64,000 nt of DNA from JAFDZV01 sp048594725 (GCA_048594725.1 JBMDXA010000112.1:1-64000); one strand, 5' to 3'; shown: positions 27,612-36,209, counted from the first letter of the stretch. Notes: generated from the letters alone by a model not told the origin. Program-made: numbers and translations.

Positions 27612-27785
27612 CTGCTTTGTGTATTTATCTCTGCTGACAGTTACTGATGTCGCGCGAAGGTTGGGGATGTCCCGTTGTTTCCGGTCCGGAACCCGTTATC
27701 CGCCACAGAGCCCCTGTGCGGCTTCCGTATCGTGCGGAACGGGTCATGCATGCGCCATCTGGGGGCATACCGGGTAGCGGAGAGG

Positions 27786-27818
27786 CAAAGATAGTAAAAA
27801 GTTCTCCCGTCGGTAAAA
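27786..27818 (-). promoter_or_regulatory. Bacteroidota-type promoter of sucC
   Basis: On the minus strand TTTT (27815-27818), 21 bases, then a perfect TATCTTTG (27786-27793). The predicted leader to the sucC ATG is about 170 bases. The rest of the 509-base divergent spacer 27612-28120 shows no gene. Confidence 0.5.
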
Positions 27819-28120
27819 GAGCTGCATACTTGACGATCCGTTAAAATCATCCCCCTATCATCCTGCCTGCTATCGTTCCGGCGGCCGGCTTCCCTCCCGG
27901 GGGCGTGCCCGTCCGTGCCGGCTGCTCCCTCATTCTCCCTATCCTCTCCCATCGGCACCTCGCCCTGCAACGGCCCGCCGGCACGGAGGGCTTCTCCTGA
28001 GCACCCCTCCGGCGGCATACCGTTTGCGCCCCCGCTATGGCTTCCCCCGGTAGCGTTCCGGACGGGAGCGCGGCCGGGAAGGCCGGGAGCATACCAGATA
28101 TCAATTCAGGAGAGGGCGTT

Positions 28121-29665
28121 ATGAAGAGCCAGTCCGGTGAGACCGTATCGATATGGATGGAAACCGCCGCGATCCCATCACAGGGAAGGCTTGCGGAGGA
28201 TACGCGGGCGGATGTCTGCGTGGTGGGAGCCGGGATCGCCGGAATGAGCGTCGCCTACCTGCTGGCGCGCGAAGGAAAGTCCGTGGTGGTGGTTGATGAT
28301 GGTCCGGTGGGGGGAGGGGAGACAGGCCGCACCACCGCCCACCTTGCCTGGGCGCTGGATGACCGGTTCACCGAGCTGATACGGCTGCACGGGGAGGAGG
28401 GGGCACGCCTGGCCGCCGAGAGCCATCGCGCGGCGGTGGATCGTATCGAGGAGATCGTTGCCACCGAGAAGATCGATTGCGAGTTCCGCCGGGTGGATGG
28501 ATATCTCTTCGCCCTCCCCGGAGACGATAGCTCCGTGCTGGATGAAGAATTGAAAGCCGCCCACCGGATCGGCCTGAAGGATGTGACGATGGTGGATCGC
28601 GCCCCGGTGGGATCGTTCGACACCGGACGGGCGCTGCGGTTCCCCCGGCAGGGGGAGTTCCACCCGCTGAAGTATCTGGCGGGGCTTGCCGGGGCGCTTG
28701 TGCGGATGGGAGGGCGCATCCATACCGGAACGCATGTAACCCATGTGACCGGAGGGAGCACCGCGCATGTGGAGACCGCTGACGGCCGCTTCATCGCCGC
28801 CGATTCCATCGTGGTGGCTACCAACTCCCCTATCAACGATATGCTGGTGATCCATACCAAGCAGGCGCCCTATCGCACGTATGCCATCGGCATGCAGGTG
28901 CCGAAAGGAGCGATGCCGCATCAGCTCCTCTGGGATACCGCCGATCCCTATCATTATATCCGCATGGGGAGCGCGCCGCTGGCCGAGCTGGGAGGAGCCG
29001 GGGAGTACGAGATCCTTATCGTGGGAGGAGAGGATCACAAGACCGGCCAGGATGACGATCCGGCGCATCATCATGCCTGCCTGGAACAGTGGACCCGCGA
29101 ACGCTTCCCGGCCGCCGGAGAAGTGGCGTTCCGCTGGTCGGGGCAGGTGCTGGAACCGGTGGACGGACTTGCGTTCATCGGCCGCAATCCGCTCGATAGC
29201 GATAATGTCTATATCGTCACCGGCGACTCCGGGCATGGGCTCACGCACGGAACCATCGGCGGCATGCTCATCACCGATCTTATCATGGGACGGGAGAATC
29301 CCTGGCGCAACCTGTACGAGCCGGGGCGCATCAACAGCAGCGCCATAGGGGAGTTCCTGAAGGAGGGGGCAAATGTGATGGCGCAGTATACCGCCTGGAT
29401 CACCGGCGGCGATGTGGATGGGCCGAGCGAAATAAAGCCGGGATGCGGCGCGGTGGTGCGCGATGGCCTGACGAAAGTGGCGGTCTACCGCGATACCAAT
29501 GGCGCCATCCACAAACGCTCGGCGGTCTGCACCCATGCCGGCTGCATCGTGGAGTGGAACGATCTCGAAAAATCGTGGGACTGCCCCTGCCACGGCTCCC
29601 GGTTCGATCCCTACGGCACGGTGCTGAACGGCCCGGCCATCACCGAATTGAAGATCATCGAGTAG
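28121..29665 (+). CDS. FAD-dependent oxidoreductase with C-terminal Rieske domain
   Basis: 514 residues from ATG 28121 (AGGAGAGGG seven bases upstream). N-terminal DAO-type FAD fold: VVGAGIAGMSVAYLLAREG (about 33-51), then GETGRTTAHL. The last ~85 residues form a Rieske [2Fe-2S] domain with CTHAGC (Cys470, His472) and CPCHGS (Cys488, His491), including the extra Cys pair for a disulfide. No signal peptide. The family passes electrons from a reduced substrate to an acceptor; substrate unknown. Ferredoxin or cytochrome genes are not adjacent. Confidence 0.9.
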   Translation: MKSQSGETVSIWMETAAIPSQGRLAEDTRADVCVVGAGIAGMSVAYLLAREGKSVVVVDDGPVGGGETGRTTAHLAWALDDRFTELIRLHGEEGARLAAESHRAAVDRIEEIVATEKIDCEFRRVDGYLFALPGDDSSVLDEELKAAHRIGLKDVTMVDRAPVGSFDTGRALRFPRQGEFHPLKYLAGLAGALVRMGGRIHTGTHVTHVTGGSTAHVETADGRFIAADSIVVATNSPINDMLVIHTKQAPYRTYAIGMQVPKGAMPHQLLWDTADPYHYIRMGSAPLAELGGAGEYEILIVGGEDHKTGQDDDPAHHHACLEQWTRERFPAAGEVAFRWSGQVLEPVDGLAFIGRNPLDSDNVYIVTGDSGHGLTHGTIGGMLITDLIMGRENPWRNLYEPGRINSSAIGEFLKEGANVMAQYTAWITGGDVDGPSEIKPGCGAVVRDGLTKVAVYRDTNGAIHKRSAVCTHAGCIVEWNDLEKSWDCPCHGSRFDPYGTVLNGPAITELKIIE

Positions 29666-29902
29666 GCCGATAGAGGGCCGGGAGGAGCCTGCGCGTTCCG
29701 TTTTCTCCCTTCTCCCGGTCTTGGCGCCCCGCCGGCGTTACGTGAACGCTGCGGCCGGAAGGGCACGGGAGTTGCACGGGAAGCATGAAGCATAGTGGAT
29801 AATCCAGGAACCTGCTTCTCTGTTTTCCGGTGGCGGTATGACCGTCTGATGCCGGATGACATGAGCAGGGATAACATCGTATTTGAATAGAGAGGTGATG
29901 TG

Positions 29903-30160
29903 ATGACGACCAGTGAACGCGAGACGAACCCGTCCGCAAACGACAAGACCGGTGGTGAAGGACGTGATGTGGGCACACCCACTCAGATCGCCGAGAATCT
30001 GGCTCACGGCGACAGTCGCAGCCCCGGCGTGGCGATGGCGAACAAGGGAGAATTCCGCCCGAGCGGCAACCATCCGGGGGGTGTGTACGAATCCCTTACC
30101 CATGAAGAGTCGGGCGAGCAGGAAGGGGAGCGTGAAGAAGGTTCCCAGGATAAAGCCTGA
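29903..30160 (+). CDS. Small hydrophilic, probably disordered protein
   Basis: 85 residues from ATG 29903, with AGAGGTG upstream; an in-frame GTG at 29900 gives one more residue. Rich in E, G, S, N and D, with no hydrophobic core (for example GNHPGGVYESLTHEESGEQ), like small stress or LEA-type proteins. Own ribosome site and a strong terminator 24 bases later support a real monocistronic gene. Function unknown. Confidence 0.65.
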   Translation: MTTSERETNPSANDKTGGEGRDVGTPTQIAENLAHGDSRSPGVAMANKGEFRPSGNHPGGVYESLTHEESGEQEGEREEGSQDKA

Positions 30161-30183
30161 TTTCCGCACCGGACTATGTATGT

Positions 30184-30214
30184 CGCGAGCGGCCATGATA
30201 ACCGGCCGCTCGCG
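30184..30214 (+). terminator. Rho-independent terminator
   Basis: 11-bp perfect stem (CGCGAGCGGCC, 30184-30194 / 30204-30214) followed by CTTCGTTT. Ends the small hydrophilic gene. Confidence 0.85.
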
Positions 30215-30252
30215 CTTCGTTTATGCCCGCAGCTGCGCTGATGCCGTGCTGA

Positions 30253-30288
30253 TCCAATCGAAAATCCAAAATCGAAAATTTAAAATTC
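30253..30288 (-). repeat. GATT-heptad module before the HAD-deaminase gene
   Basis: On the plus strand AATCGAAAATCCAAAATCG and A/T-rich continuation end two bases before ATG 30290, occupying the place of the ribosome-binding site. Confidence 0.75.
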
Positions 30289-30289
30289 C

Positions 30290-31480
30290 ATGTCTCTCTC
30301 CGGGCTGATCTTCGACATCGACGGAACGCTGATGGATACCAACGGGCATCATGTGGAAGCATGGCGCCGGGCGTTCGGGCGGTACGGCTATACCGTGCCG
30401 GCCGATAGAATCGAGGTGGAGATAGGCAAGGGAGGGGATAAACTGGTGCCGTCGATTCTTGGTGATGAGGCCGATGAGCGCCACGGGGACAAGCTGCGCG
30501 AGGCCTCGGCCGAGGAGTTCCGGAAGATCGCCGGGGAGCAGAAGTTCAAGCTGTTTGCGGGGGCCGAGGAGTTGCTGGCGGAACTGCGTCGCCGTGGAAT
30601 GCGCACGGCGATAGCCACCTCCGCCGGCACCATGCATCTGGAGGCGATGGAACGGAACACCGGCGTGAAGCTGCGCGATCTGGTGGATGAGACCATCACC
30701 GCCGATGATGCCGACCAGAGCAAACCCTCTCCCGATCTGGTGCTGGCCTCCTGCCGGAAACTCGGGCTCTCGCCGGCGCAGTGCGCGATGGTGGGGGATA
30801 CGATCTACGATGCCGAGGCCTGCCGGGGCGCCGGAGTGGCGATGCTGGGCGTTCTGACCGGCTACAACACCGCGCAAACCCTTCTGCGAAGCGGTGCGCG
30901 GGCGGTCTGGCAGGATATCGGCGATCTGCTCTCCCACCTGGATGAGGCTCTGGAACGTGCCTCGCCCGGCCCGGCCGATCTCTCCCAGGAGACCCTGGAG
31001 CATCTGATGCGCGAGGCATTGGTGGTGGCGCGCGAGGGGATGGAGAACGGCGAGGCGCCGATAGGATGCCTGATAGCGCGTGGCGACGGAACGATCATCG
31101 CGCGCGGGTACAACGAGATGCAGGGCCGCCGGAGCAAGGTGGCCCACGCGGAGATGGTGGCGTTCGAGCGTGCCGCAGGGGAGGTTCCGCTGGATGCCCG
31201 CGATCTTATCATGGTCTCCACGCTGGAACCCTGCGTGATGTGCACCGGCGCTGCGATGGCCGCCGCCGTGGATGTCATCATCTATGGTCTGCGCGCCCCT
31301 GCCGACAGCGGTACCGGGAGGGTGCGGCCTCCGGAGAGCCCGGAGAACCAGATGCCCCGGATCGTCGGGGATATCCTCCCGGATGACTGCCGCGCCCTGT
31401 TCCAGGAATGGCTGCGCGATCATGCCAACGAAGAACAACGGCCCTATATCGAGCAGCTCCTGGCTACGACGGGAAAGTGA
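30290..31480 (+). CDS. Fused HAD phosphatase - nucleoside/cytosine-type deaminase
   Basis: 396 residues with two enzymatic domains in one frame. Residues 1-~220: HAD hydrolase (beta-phosphoglucomutase-like) with FDIDGTLMDT (Asp9, Asp11), IATSAG (Ser111), KPSPD (Lys145) and GDTIYDAEA (Asp170, Asp174). Residues ~233-396: a CDA-fold zinc deaminase with HAEMVAF (His286, Glu288) and EPCVMCTGAA (Cys315, Cys318), of the tRNA-adenosine/guanine/cytosine deaminase group. A short SPGPADLSQE linker joins them; no stop or frame change is present. Suggests coupled dephosphorylation and deamination of a nucleotide or modified base, or a salvage or house-cleaning role. Substrates unknown. No clear Shine-Dalgarno; an AT-rich heptad repeat precedes the ATG. 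Confidence 0.88.
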   Translation: MSLSGLIFDIDGTLMDTNGHHVEAWRRAFGRYGYTVPADRIEVEIGKGGDKLVPSILGDEADERHGDKLREASAEEFRKIAGEQKFKLFAGAEELLAELRRRGMRTAIATSAGTMHLEAMERNTGVKLRDLVDETITADDADQSKPSPDLVLASCRKLGLSPAQCAMVGDTIYDAEACRGAGVAMLGVLTGYNTAQTLLRSGARAVWQDIGDLLSHLDEALERASPGPADLSQETLEHLMREALVVAREGMENGEAPIGCLIARGDGTIIARGYNEMQGRRSKVAHAEMVAFERAAGEVPLDARDLIMVSTLEPCVMCTGAAMAAAVDVIIYGLRAPADSGTGRVRPPESPENQMPRIVGDILPDDCRALFQEWLRDHANEEQRPYIEQLLATTGK

Positions 31481-31481
31481 T

Positions 31482-31640
31482 GGGATTTTCGATTGCCGAT
31501 TTTAGATTTTCGATTGGGGAAGAAGGGGATTTTCGATTTGCGATTTTGGATTTTCGATTGGGGAAGAAGATAGGAGGGGATTTTTGATTGCCGATTTTGG
31601 ATTTTCGATTGGGAGAGAGGCGATTTGGGATTGTGATTGG
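31482..31640 (+). repeat. GATT-heptad repeat, three full 35-bp modules
   Basis: Starts 4 bases after the HAD-deaminase stop. Three modules at 31484-31518, 31528-31562 and 31579-31613, each five heptads of GATTNNN; the first opens GATTTTC GATTGCC, and all end in GATTGGG. A shorter remnant follows to 31640. The clearest example of the family in this window. Confidence 0.92.
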
Positions 31641-32226
31641 AGAGAGCTTGCCGTTCGGCAGGCGGTGCTTCTTCCCCGTTGTGTCGTAAGGGCCTGGTAG
31701 CGGGGGTAGCAGGTTGCTTTAGAGCAGTTTTCAATTGACTTGATCGGTTCTGGCTCCCGTAGGGAGCACCCGTCTGTAGCTATGGTGTCAGTGTTTTCTT
31801 CGGAAGCTCCGTAGCAGCGGCCCATTCTTCTGAGGAGCGTTACCTCACACTCAACTGAAACCCGCTCTAAGGGACAGCTACCGCGGACTTGCGGACTATC
31901 AGCGACGGGCATAGTCCGCGAACTGGCTGGCGGCCAATCACCTGTGACCGCGAACTGGCTATAGCCACCTTCGCTCGCTGCTCTCTATATAACTGCGTTA
32001 CCTGCCCGCTACCATCTCCTTCTCCTTTATATTTTCCCCGCCGCTGTATCTTCAGGGCCCATGCGGTGGCGGGAGCTACCGTGGGAGTGCCTTGTGCGGG
32101 GCCCTGGGGAGGGCACATGTTGGGGTTGCTGCCGGGATGATACATTTCATTCCTCCCAGCATCGTCTGGATGTGAAGCCCTCCGTACCGGGGTCTCTCTA
32201 CCGATCTTGCCTGTAATCTCAGTTGT
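31641..32226. other. Intergenic region with dispersed repeats, no gene seen
   Basis: Holds a copy of the CCGTAGGG/CTGTAG/AAGCTCCG repeat at 31751-31832, duplicated phrases (GCGAACTGGCT at 31918 and 31951) and a candidate promoter at 32120-32148. Short frames here look non-coding. Confidence 0.6.
32120..32148 (+). promoter_or_regulatory. Candidate promoter of the second VWA-OmpA gene
   Basis: TTGG at 32120-32123 and TACATTTC at 32141-32148 (one mismatch to TAnnTTTG), spacing 17, slightly short. About 70 bases before ATG 32227. Confidence 0.35.
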
Positions 32227-33651
32227 ATGAATCAGCGACGTTCACTCGGCCTTGCTGCCGCTGCCCTTGGTCTTCTCCTTCTTCCGGGATGCAGATCGTT
32301 CGAGGAATCGGTCAAGCCGCTTATCACTCCGCAGGCTCCTCCCGGATATACTCCGCCGGTTTATATGACCGGCACCATCCCGCTCGCCGAGGCGAATCCG
32401 GAGAAGATGAACGTGGAGGTGTGGCGCGTCGATTCCAAGCCCTACCCGGACTCGGTGATGCTCTATGTGCGGGTGTTCGATAACAATGGGAAGCTGGTAA
32501 CCAACCTTGCCCCCCCGTATTACAGCGGCTCGGAGGATTACCGGAAGATCTGGAGCGGTCTGAGCGAACAGATCGGCAACGACGGGAAGCCGCAGAAGAT
32601 CGAGAAGTTCAATGTGCGCGAGTTCAGCGATCAGGATGGCATCCCCTACGAGCTGGCGATGGTGCTGGATTACTCCGGCACGATGGGAACCAATATCGGT
32701 GCGCTGGAAGGGGGAGCCCAGGCGTTCGTGCGGCTGAAGCGGCCGCAGGACCGGATCGCCGTGGTGAAGTTCGACAAGACGCCGCAACTGGTGGTACCCT
32801 CCACCAACTCCGAGAGCGCCCTGCTCGGCACGTTCAATGGCGCCGGCCTTTCCGGCTACGGCACCTACACCGCGCTCTACGGCGCGGCAAAGCTCGGCGC
32901 CGAGCAGGTGGCGCGTGGTGCCAAGGAGAGCCCGCGCGCGGTGGTGCTCTTCACCGACGGCGAGGATAATGCCAGCGGCATCGCCGCCTCCGATCTCTAC
33001 AAGTACTGCCTGGAGAACAACGTCCCGATCTTTACCATCGCGTTCGGCCCGGTGAACCGGGAAGTGCTGAGCGATATCTCGGCCGTCACGGGCGGGAAGT
33101 TCTACCAGACCTATACGGCCGATGAACTGAAGATGGCGTTCGAGGATCTCTACCGCAGCCTTCGCAATTATTATGTGGTCTCCTACCGGCCGCCGAATGT
33201 CGCGGGGAAGCATATCGCACGCCTGACCCTTACCCCTCCGGGCGTATCGGGACGGGAGCTGGGGGCCACCGCCGAGTACAATACGCTTACGGGCGCGGTT
33301 ATCACGGCCGCCTCGTTCGATCCCGGCCCCATCTTCTTCGAGTATAACCAGGCGATGATCCGTCCGGAATCGCAGGCGGCGCTGGAGGCGGTGGCATCCA
33401 TCATGAAGGAGCGCCCCCGTCTGAAGATCGAGGTGCGCGGCCATACCGATGCGGTTGGCGGCGACGAGTACAACCAGAAGCTCTCCGACGAGCGTGCGGC
33501 CGCCGTGCGCAATGCGCTGCTGAGGCTGGGCATCGAGGAGAGCCGGGTGCGCGCGCGCGGGTTCGGCCTGTCGCAGCCCCTCGCCACCAACGAGACCGAG
33601 GAGGGACGCGCCAGAAACCGCCGCACCGAGTTCGTGGTGCTGGCCCGCTAA
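32227..33651 (+). CDS. VWA-OmpA lipoprotein, paralog
   Basis: 474 residues. Lipobox LLLLPGC (Cys22). The region after the lipobox repeats that of 14835-16355 (PPVYMTGTI against KPIYMTSAI). The VWA domain starts LDYSGTMGTN, so the MIDAS reads DxSxT in place of DxSxS, and later VLFTDGEDNASG. C-terminal OmpA-like domain with EVRGHTDAVGGDEYN, GFGLSQPLATNET and NRRTEFVV. Predicted outer-membrane lipoprotein holding peptidoglycan. Role may be adhesion or envelope stability; the two copies are 16 kb apart on opposite strands. Confidence 0.85.
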   Translation: MNQRRSLGLAAAALGLLLLPGCRSFEESVKPLITPQAPPGYTPPVYMTGTIPLAEANPEKMNVEVWRVDSKPYPDSVMLYVRVFDNNGKLVTNLAPPYYSGSEDYRKIWSGLSEQIGNDGKPQKIEKFNVREFSDQDGIPYELAMVLDYSGTMGTNIGALEGGAQAFVRLKRPQDRIAVVKFDKTPQLVVPSTNSESALLGTFNGAGLSGYGTYTALYGAAKLGAEQVARGAKESPRAVVLFTDGEDNASGIAASDLYKYCLENNVPIFTIAFGPVNREVLSDISAVTGGKFYQTYTADELKMAFEDLYRSLRNYYVVSYRPPNVAGKHIARLTLTPPGVSGRELGATAEYNTLTGAVITAASFDPGPIFFEYNQAMIRPESQAALEAVASIMKERPRLKIEVRGHTDAVGGDEYNQKLSDERAAAVRNALLRLGIEESRVRARGFGLSQPLATNETEEGRARNRRTEFVVLAR

Positions 33652-33658
33652 GCCGACT

Positions 33659-33690
33659 TGCGATTGACGATTGTGGATTTTCGATTGACC
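33659..33690 (+). repeat. GATT-heptad module after the VWA-OmpA gene
   Basis: Four heptads (GATTGAC GATTGTG, then GATTTTC GATTGAC) beginning about 10 bases after the stop codon. Confidence 0.8.
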
Positions 33691-33757
33691 ATGCAGGGGG
33701 CGGGGAGTCTGGGAGACGAGATGTCTGGAGTCCAGGAGTCAGAACGATAGAAGAATG

Positions 33758-33789
33758 GGGAGGCGCTCGATATGTTCGATGCGCCTCCC
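33758..33789 (+). terminator. Hairpin terminator, right half later duplicated
   Basis: 9-bp stem GGGAGGCGC/GCGCCTCCC (33758-33766 / 33781-33789) with an inner TCGA pair, followed by TTGTTTC. A 34-base segment carrying the loop and right arm (33769-33802) is repeated at 33901-33934. Confidence 0.7.
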
Positions 33790-34262
33790 TTGTTTCTACG
33801 CCGTAGTGAAGTGCCTACGGATATATTCTCAGCGATGTGTTACCCCTCCAAAGGCTATCACGGGCGGAGTCAAACTCCGCCCGAACAGGCAGGTGCCCGC
33901 GATATGTTCGATGCGCCTCCCTTGTTCATACGCCCTATTCAGTGTTCCATTCCACCCCCCTTACGGATACCGCTCCTCTTCTTCCCACTATCCTCTTCCC
34001 ACTATCTTGATCATCTCTCCCTATCCTTTTTCCTTCCTATCCCATTCCACGCCACTCCCGGAATCCACCACAAATCATCTCACTCATTCGCGCAGATTTC
34101 ATCGTAGCACTACGCCGCCACTGACAACGCCCCACCCCCGTCCGCCAAGATTCGCGTGTATTCGCGGTTAGCGGACTCATTCGCGCAGATTTCATCGTAG
34201 CACTACGCCGCCGCTGACAACGCCCCACCCCCGTCCGCCAAGATTCGCACGTATTCGCGGTT
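33769..34262. repeat. Repeat-rich spacer with direct and tandem copies
   Basis: Includes the 34-base direct repeat (33769-33802, 33901-33934), a GGGCGGAGT-CAA-ACTCCGCCC hairpin (33863-33883) and two tandem copies of a roughly 93-bp unit (34082-34174 and 34175-34262) that differ at only a few bases. The second copy runs up to the stop codon of the minus-strand gene. No gene seen in 33652-34262. Confidence 0.75.
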
Positions 34263-35219
34263 CTACCAGAGGGATTCGAAGCTCCCCATCCGTACCCCCA
34301 GCAGAAAGAGCGTGGCCGGGGCGGCAACGGGGGTGATATGGCCTTCGCGCTGCCACTCGCCACGGGCGAAGAGGGTAAAGGCGGCGCCATCGGGGTTGAA
34401 CAGATCCACTCCCAGCTCGGCGAACGGAACCGAGCCGAGCGCGGTGAGACCGCTCCAGCGGCCGCCGAATCCCGCCTCCCGACCGAACAGGCTGAGCATG
34501 AAATCGGCGTTCAGATGAACTCCGTAGCGGGCATCGCGGGGACGGAGATCGAGCCGGGCGGTGAGGTTGGTGGCATTTGCCAGGGTGTTCATATTCCGGC
34601 CTGTGGCGTGTGCCTCGTACGGCTCGCGCTGGTCGAACAGGTGAAGAAACAGATCGTTCCGCACCGCCAGGCCGCCGCTCAGAACCAGATCCCCCTCTAT
34701 CAGCGGACGGGGGCGCAGCAGCAGGCGGGTTGCCAGGCCGCTGTAGACCAGGGTGATCTGCTCGATACGCCCGGCCAGCAGCCACGTCTCCAGATTATCG
34801 ATATCATGTTTGCAGCGGTGGATATAGCCGAACTGCAACGCCGCGTCCGATGCCAGCCGCCGCGATGCCATCACCCCCTCCTCCCAGAAGATAGCACGCG
34901 GGTTGAACGCGATATCGCTGAACGGATCGGCCACCATCTCCATGGTTCCCACCAGGGCAATGCTCCAGGTGGAATCCCATCGGGCCACCTCGAAGAATCC
35001 CCCTGTCTTGGCGTTCCACCGGTGATTGGGACCGCTGCCGTCGGAGTAGCGGGAGAATTCCGCATAGAGCCGCGTGCTGTTCAGCCAGGTGAAGCCGGCG
35101 GTATCGGCATCGTGGTCGCCGAGCGGATCGAAAAGCACGAGCCTGTCCGCTATATTCTGCGCCTGGCACACCGTATGCAGACTCAACAATACAATCAGAG
35201 CGAACAGATGACGGATCAT
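34263..35219 (-). CDS. Exported protein, probable outer-membrane beta-barrel
   Basis: 318 residues; short signal peptide (MIRHLFALIVLLSLHTVCQA, then Q). Alternating hydrophobic and polar strands (SIALVGTMEMVADPF, LTARLDLRPRDARYGVHLN, FTLFARGEWQREGH) and a final LFLLGVRMGSFESLW resemble an outer-membrane barrel of 12-14 strands. No domain recognised. The stop codon abuts a tandem repeat. Confidence 0.6.
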   Translation of the reverse strand: MIRHLFALIVLLSLHTVCQAQNIADRLVLFDPLGDHDADTAGFTWLNSTRLYAEFSRYSDGSGPNHRWNAKTGGFFEVARWDSTWSIALVGTMEMVADPFSDIAFNPRAIFWEEGVMASRRLASDAALQFGYIHRCKHDIDNLETWLLAGRIEQITLVYSGLATRLLLRPRPLIEGDLVLSGGLAVRNDLFLHLFDQREPYEAHATGRNMNTLANATNLTARLDLRPRDARYGVHLNADFMLSLFGREAGFGGRWSGLTALGSVPFAELGVDLFNPDGAAFTLFARGEWQREGHITPVAAPATLFLLGVRMGSFESLW

Positions 35220-35332
35220 GAAGACGCGAAAAGAAATGGGATGCAGGGACGGGTTCTCCCCGGCCGTAGAGGGGGAACTCCCTCAAGACACGTCCCGGAG
35301 TATAGTGAAACAGGATATGGGAGGGAAGGACG

Positions 35333-35974
35333 ATGAGCGGGGATGAGAGCATGCCGGCCGGCCATGAGCCGTTCGCCGAAGCCCTGCGGAAGGGGGCGCG
35401 TGCCCTCGCCCGCCGCGATCCGGTTCTCCGTCCGCTGGTGAAGACCTATGGGATGCCCACATTCCGGCCCCACGCCGATTATTTCGATACGCTGGTGGAT
35501 TCCGTTATCAGCCAGCAGATCTCCGGCCGCGCCGCCGAGAGCATCCTCCGGAAACTGCGCGAGTCGCTCGGGGGCTTCTTCGATCCCGCTGTGATGATGG
35601 CCGCCCCCGACGAGCTGATCCGAGGCGCCGGGGTCTCCCCGCAGAAGCTCGGTTATCTCCGCTCGCTGGCCGCTCATGTGGCCGGCCGGCAACTGGATCT
35701 GGATCATCTCCCCTCCCTCTCCGACCAGGAGATCATCCGGGAGCTGACCGCGATCAAGGGGATCGGTGTCTGGACCGCCCAGATGTTCCTGATCTTCTCG
35801 CTCGGGCGTCTGGATGTCTTCCCCACCGGCGATCTGGGGGTGCGGCGGGGGATGAAAAACAGCTATCTGCTGGAGGAACTCCCCCTGCCGCGCCAGATGG
35901 AGGAGATCGCCGAACAGAACCGATGGGCCTCCTATCGCTCCATCGCCTCGTGGTATATGTGGCGGGCGTCGTAG
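35333..35974 (+). CDS. DNA-3-methyladenine glycosylase, AlkA/HhH-GPD type
   Basis: 213 residues. The helix-hairpin-helix reads LTAIKGIGVWTAQMFLIF (about 143-160) and is followed by the catalytic Asp in PTGDLGVRRG. DSVISQQISGRAAESI matches the usual start of the HhH-GPD core. It removes alkylated purines in base excision repair. No AlkA N-terminal beta domain, so it belongs to the short alkylbase-glycosidase type. GGGAGGGAAGG lies upstream of ATG 35333. Confidence 0.92.
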   Translation: MSGDESMPAGHEPFAEALRKGARALARRDPVLRPLVKTYGMPTFRPHADYFDTLVDSVISQQISGRAAESILRKLRESLGGFFDPAVMMAAPDELIRGAGVSPQKLGYLRSLAAHVAGRQLDLDHLPSLSDQEIIRELTAIKGIGVWTAQMFLIFSLGRLDVFPTGDLGVRRGMKNSYLLEELPLPRQMEEIAEQNRWASYRSIASWYMWRAS

Positions 35975-35975
35975 G

Positions 35976-36010
35976 ATTTACGATTGGCGATTGACGATGT
36001 ACGATTGGGG
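35976..36010 (+). repeat. GATT-heptad module after the AlkA-type gene
   Basis: Five heptads beginning within 2 bases of the stop codon (GATTTAC GATTGGC first, GATTGGG last). A TTTGCGCCTTGGCGTCTTTG element related to 40-100 follows at 36098-36117. Confidence 0.8.
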
Positions 36011-36209
36011 GAGATGCATCACGGGAAGCCGCAGAGATGACGGGAGAGAAAATGGGAGATCTCTATATCCGATCTCCTCCTCTCCCCCTGGCCTTCCTTT
36101 GCGCCTTGGCGTCTTTGCGTGAGAGCTGTTCCCCTACTCCCGCGTAGCACATTCGTACGGATGATTCGATAAGAAAAGATGGAGCCGGATATGGAACGAA
36201 CGGATAACC

